Part shown: one piece after another, positions 6,291 through 6,306 of the stretch | Layout of the letters: every line of letters begins with the position of its first letter | Position numbering within the stretch: position 1 is the stretch's first letter | Source of the DNA: Tidjanibacter sp. | GTDB taxonomy: Bacteria > Bacteroidota > Bacteroidia > Bacteroidales > Rikenellaceae | Direction: 5' to 3' | Assembly: GCA_017547065.1 (NCBI GenBank) | Contig: JAFYRC010000281.1 | Coordinates: 1 to 6,306, forward strand | Length of the DNA: 6,306 bases | Position numbers and translations under genes: made by a program | The notes under the pieces: generated by a model | Databases searched by the model: none | Seen by the model: only the letters and a program-made list of their open reading frames with translations | What the model was told of the DNA's origin: nothing

Positions 6291-6306
6291 ATGAATCAGA
6301 AAAAAC
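6291..6306 (+). CDS. 5' end of an unidentified gene (partial)
   Basis: An ATG at 6291 opens a frame reading MNQKK before the window ends. It is preceded by an A/T-rich leader with AATTAAACTTTT directly before the start, typical of Bacteroidota translation starts without a Shine-Dalgarno. Together with the candidate promoter and the 113-base gap after ruvB, this suggests the start of a new gene. The basic start could be the beginning of a signal peptide, but five residues cannot decide that, and no product can be named. Confidence 0.55.

Noticed and set aside
1..6306. CRISPR array, insertion sequence, phage, toxin-antitoxin or defence genes
   Set aside because: There are no spaced direct repeats, transposase-like frames or terminal inverted repeats, and every long frame is assigned to housekeeping or hypothetical genes.

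Overview
The window looks like ordinary chromosomal DNA from a member of the Bacteroidota, most likely Bacteroidales. Three things in the sequence point that way. Clean promoters follow the TTTG-N19-TAnnTTTG pattern of the phylum's primary sigma factor. Start codons lack an obvious Shine-Dalgarno sequence and sit in A-rich leaders. The initiator tRNA gene does not encode its CCA end. The protein sequences also read as Bacteroidales-like from memory; I ran no database search, and genus cannot be decided from here.

Layout. Positions 1-2350 form one probable plus-strand transcription unit. It holds the 3' end of a gene that may encode an LpxH-type phosphoesterase, then thyA (thymidylate synthase), folA (dihydrofolate reductase), and a small exported protein with a DUF1566/Lcl-like domain. 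ThyA and FolA are metabolically coupled: ThyA turns methylene-THF into dihydrofolate while making dTMP, and FolA reduces the dihydrofolate back to THF. The region 2351-2545 has no gene, but holds the promoter of a single initiator tRNA gene (tRNA-fMet, 2546-2618), which is followed by a strong terminator. A second hairpin at 2737-2777 lies between convergent units and can serve the minus-strand gene at 2820-3296, which encodes a DUF456 membrane protein with its own promoter.

The divergent region 3297-3577 carries that minus-strand promoter, a weaker candidate plus-strand promoter and three small inverted repeats. To its right lie a 538-residue, TPR-like cytoplasmic protein of unknown function and ruvB (Holliday-junction branch-migration motor). 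The two reading frames overlap by 28 bases, so they are probably translated together. After ruvB comes an A/T-rich leader with a candidate -7 box, and then the first five codons of another gene.

I see no mobile element, CRISPR array, phage gene, toxin-antitoxin pair or defence system. The best lead is the unknown protein coupled to ruvB. Everything else is housekeeping or small regulatory structure.
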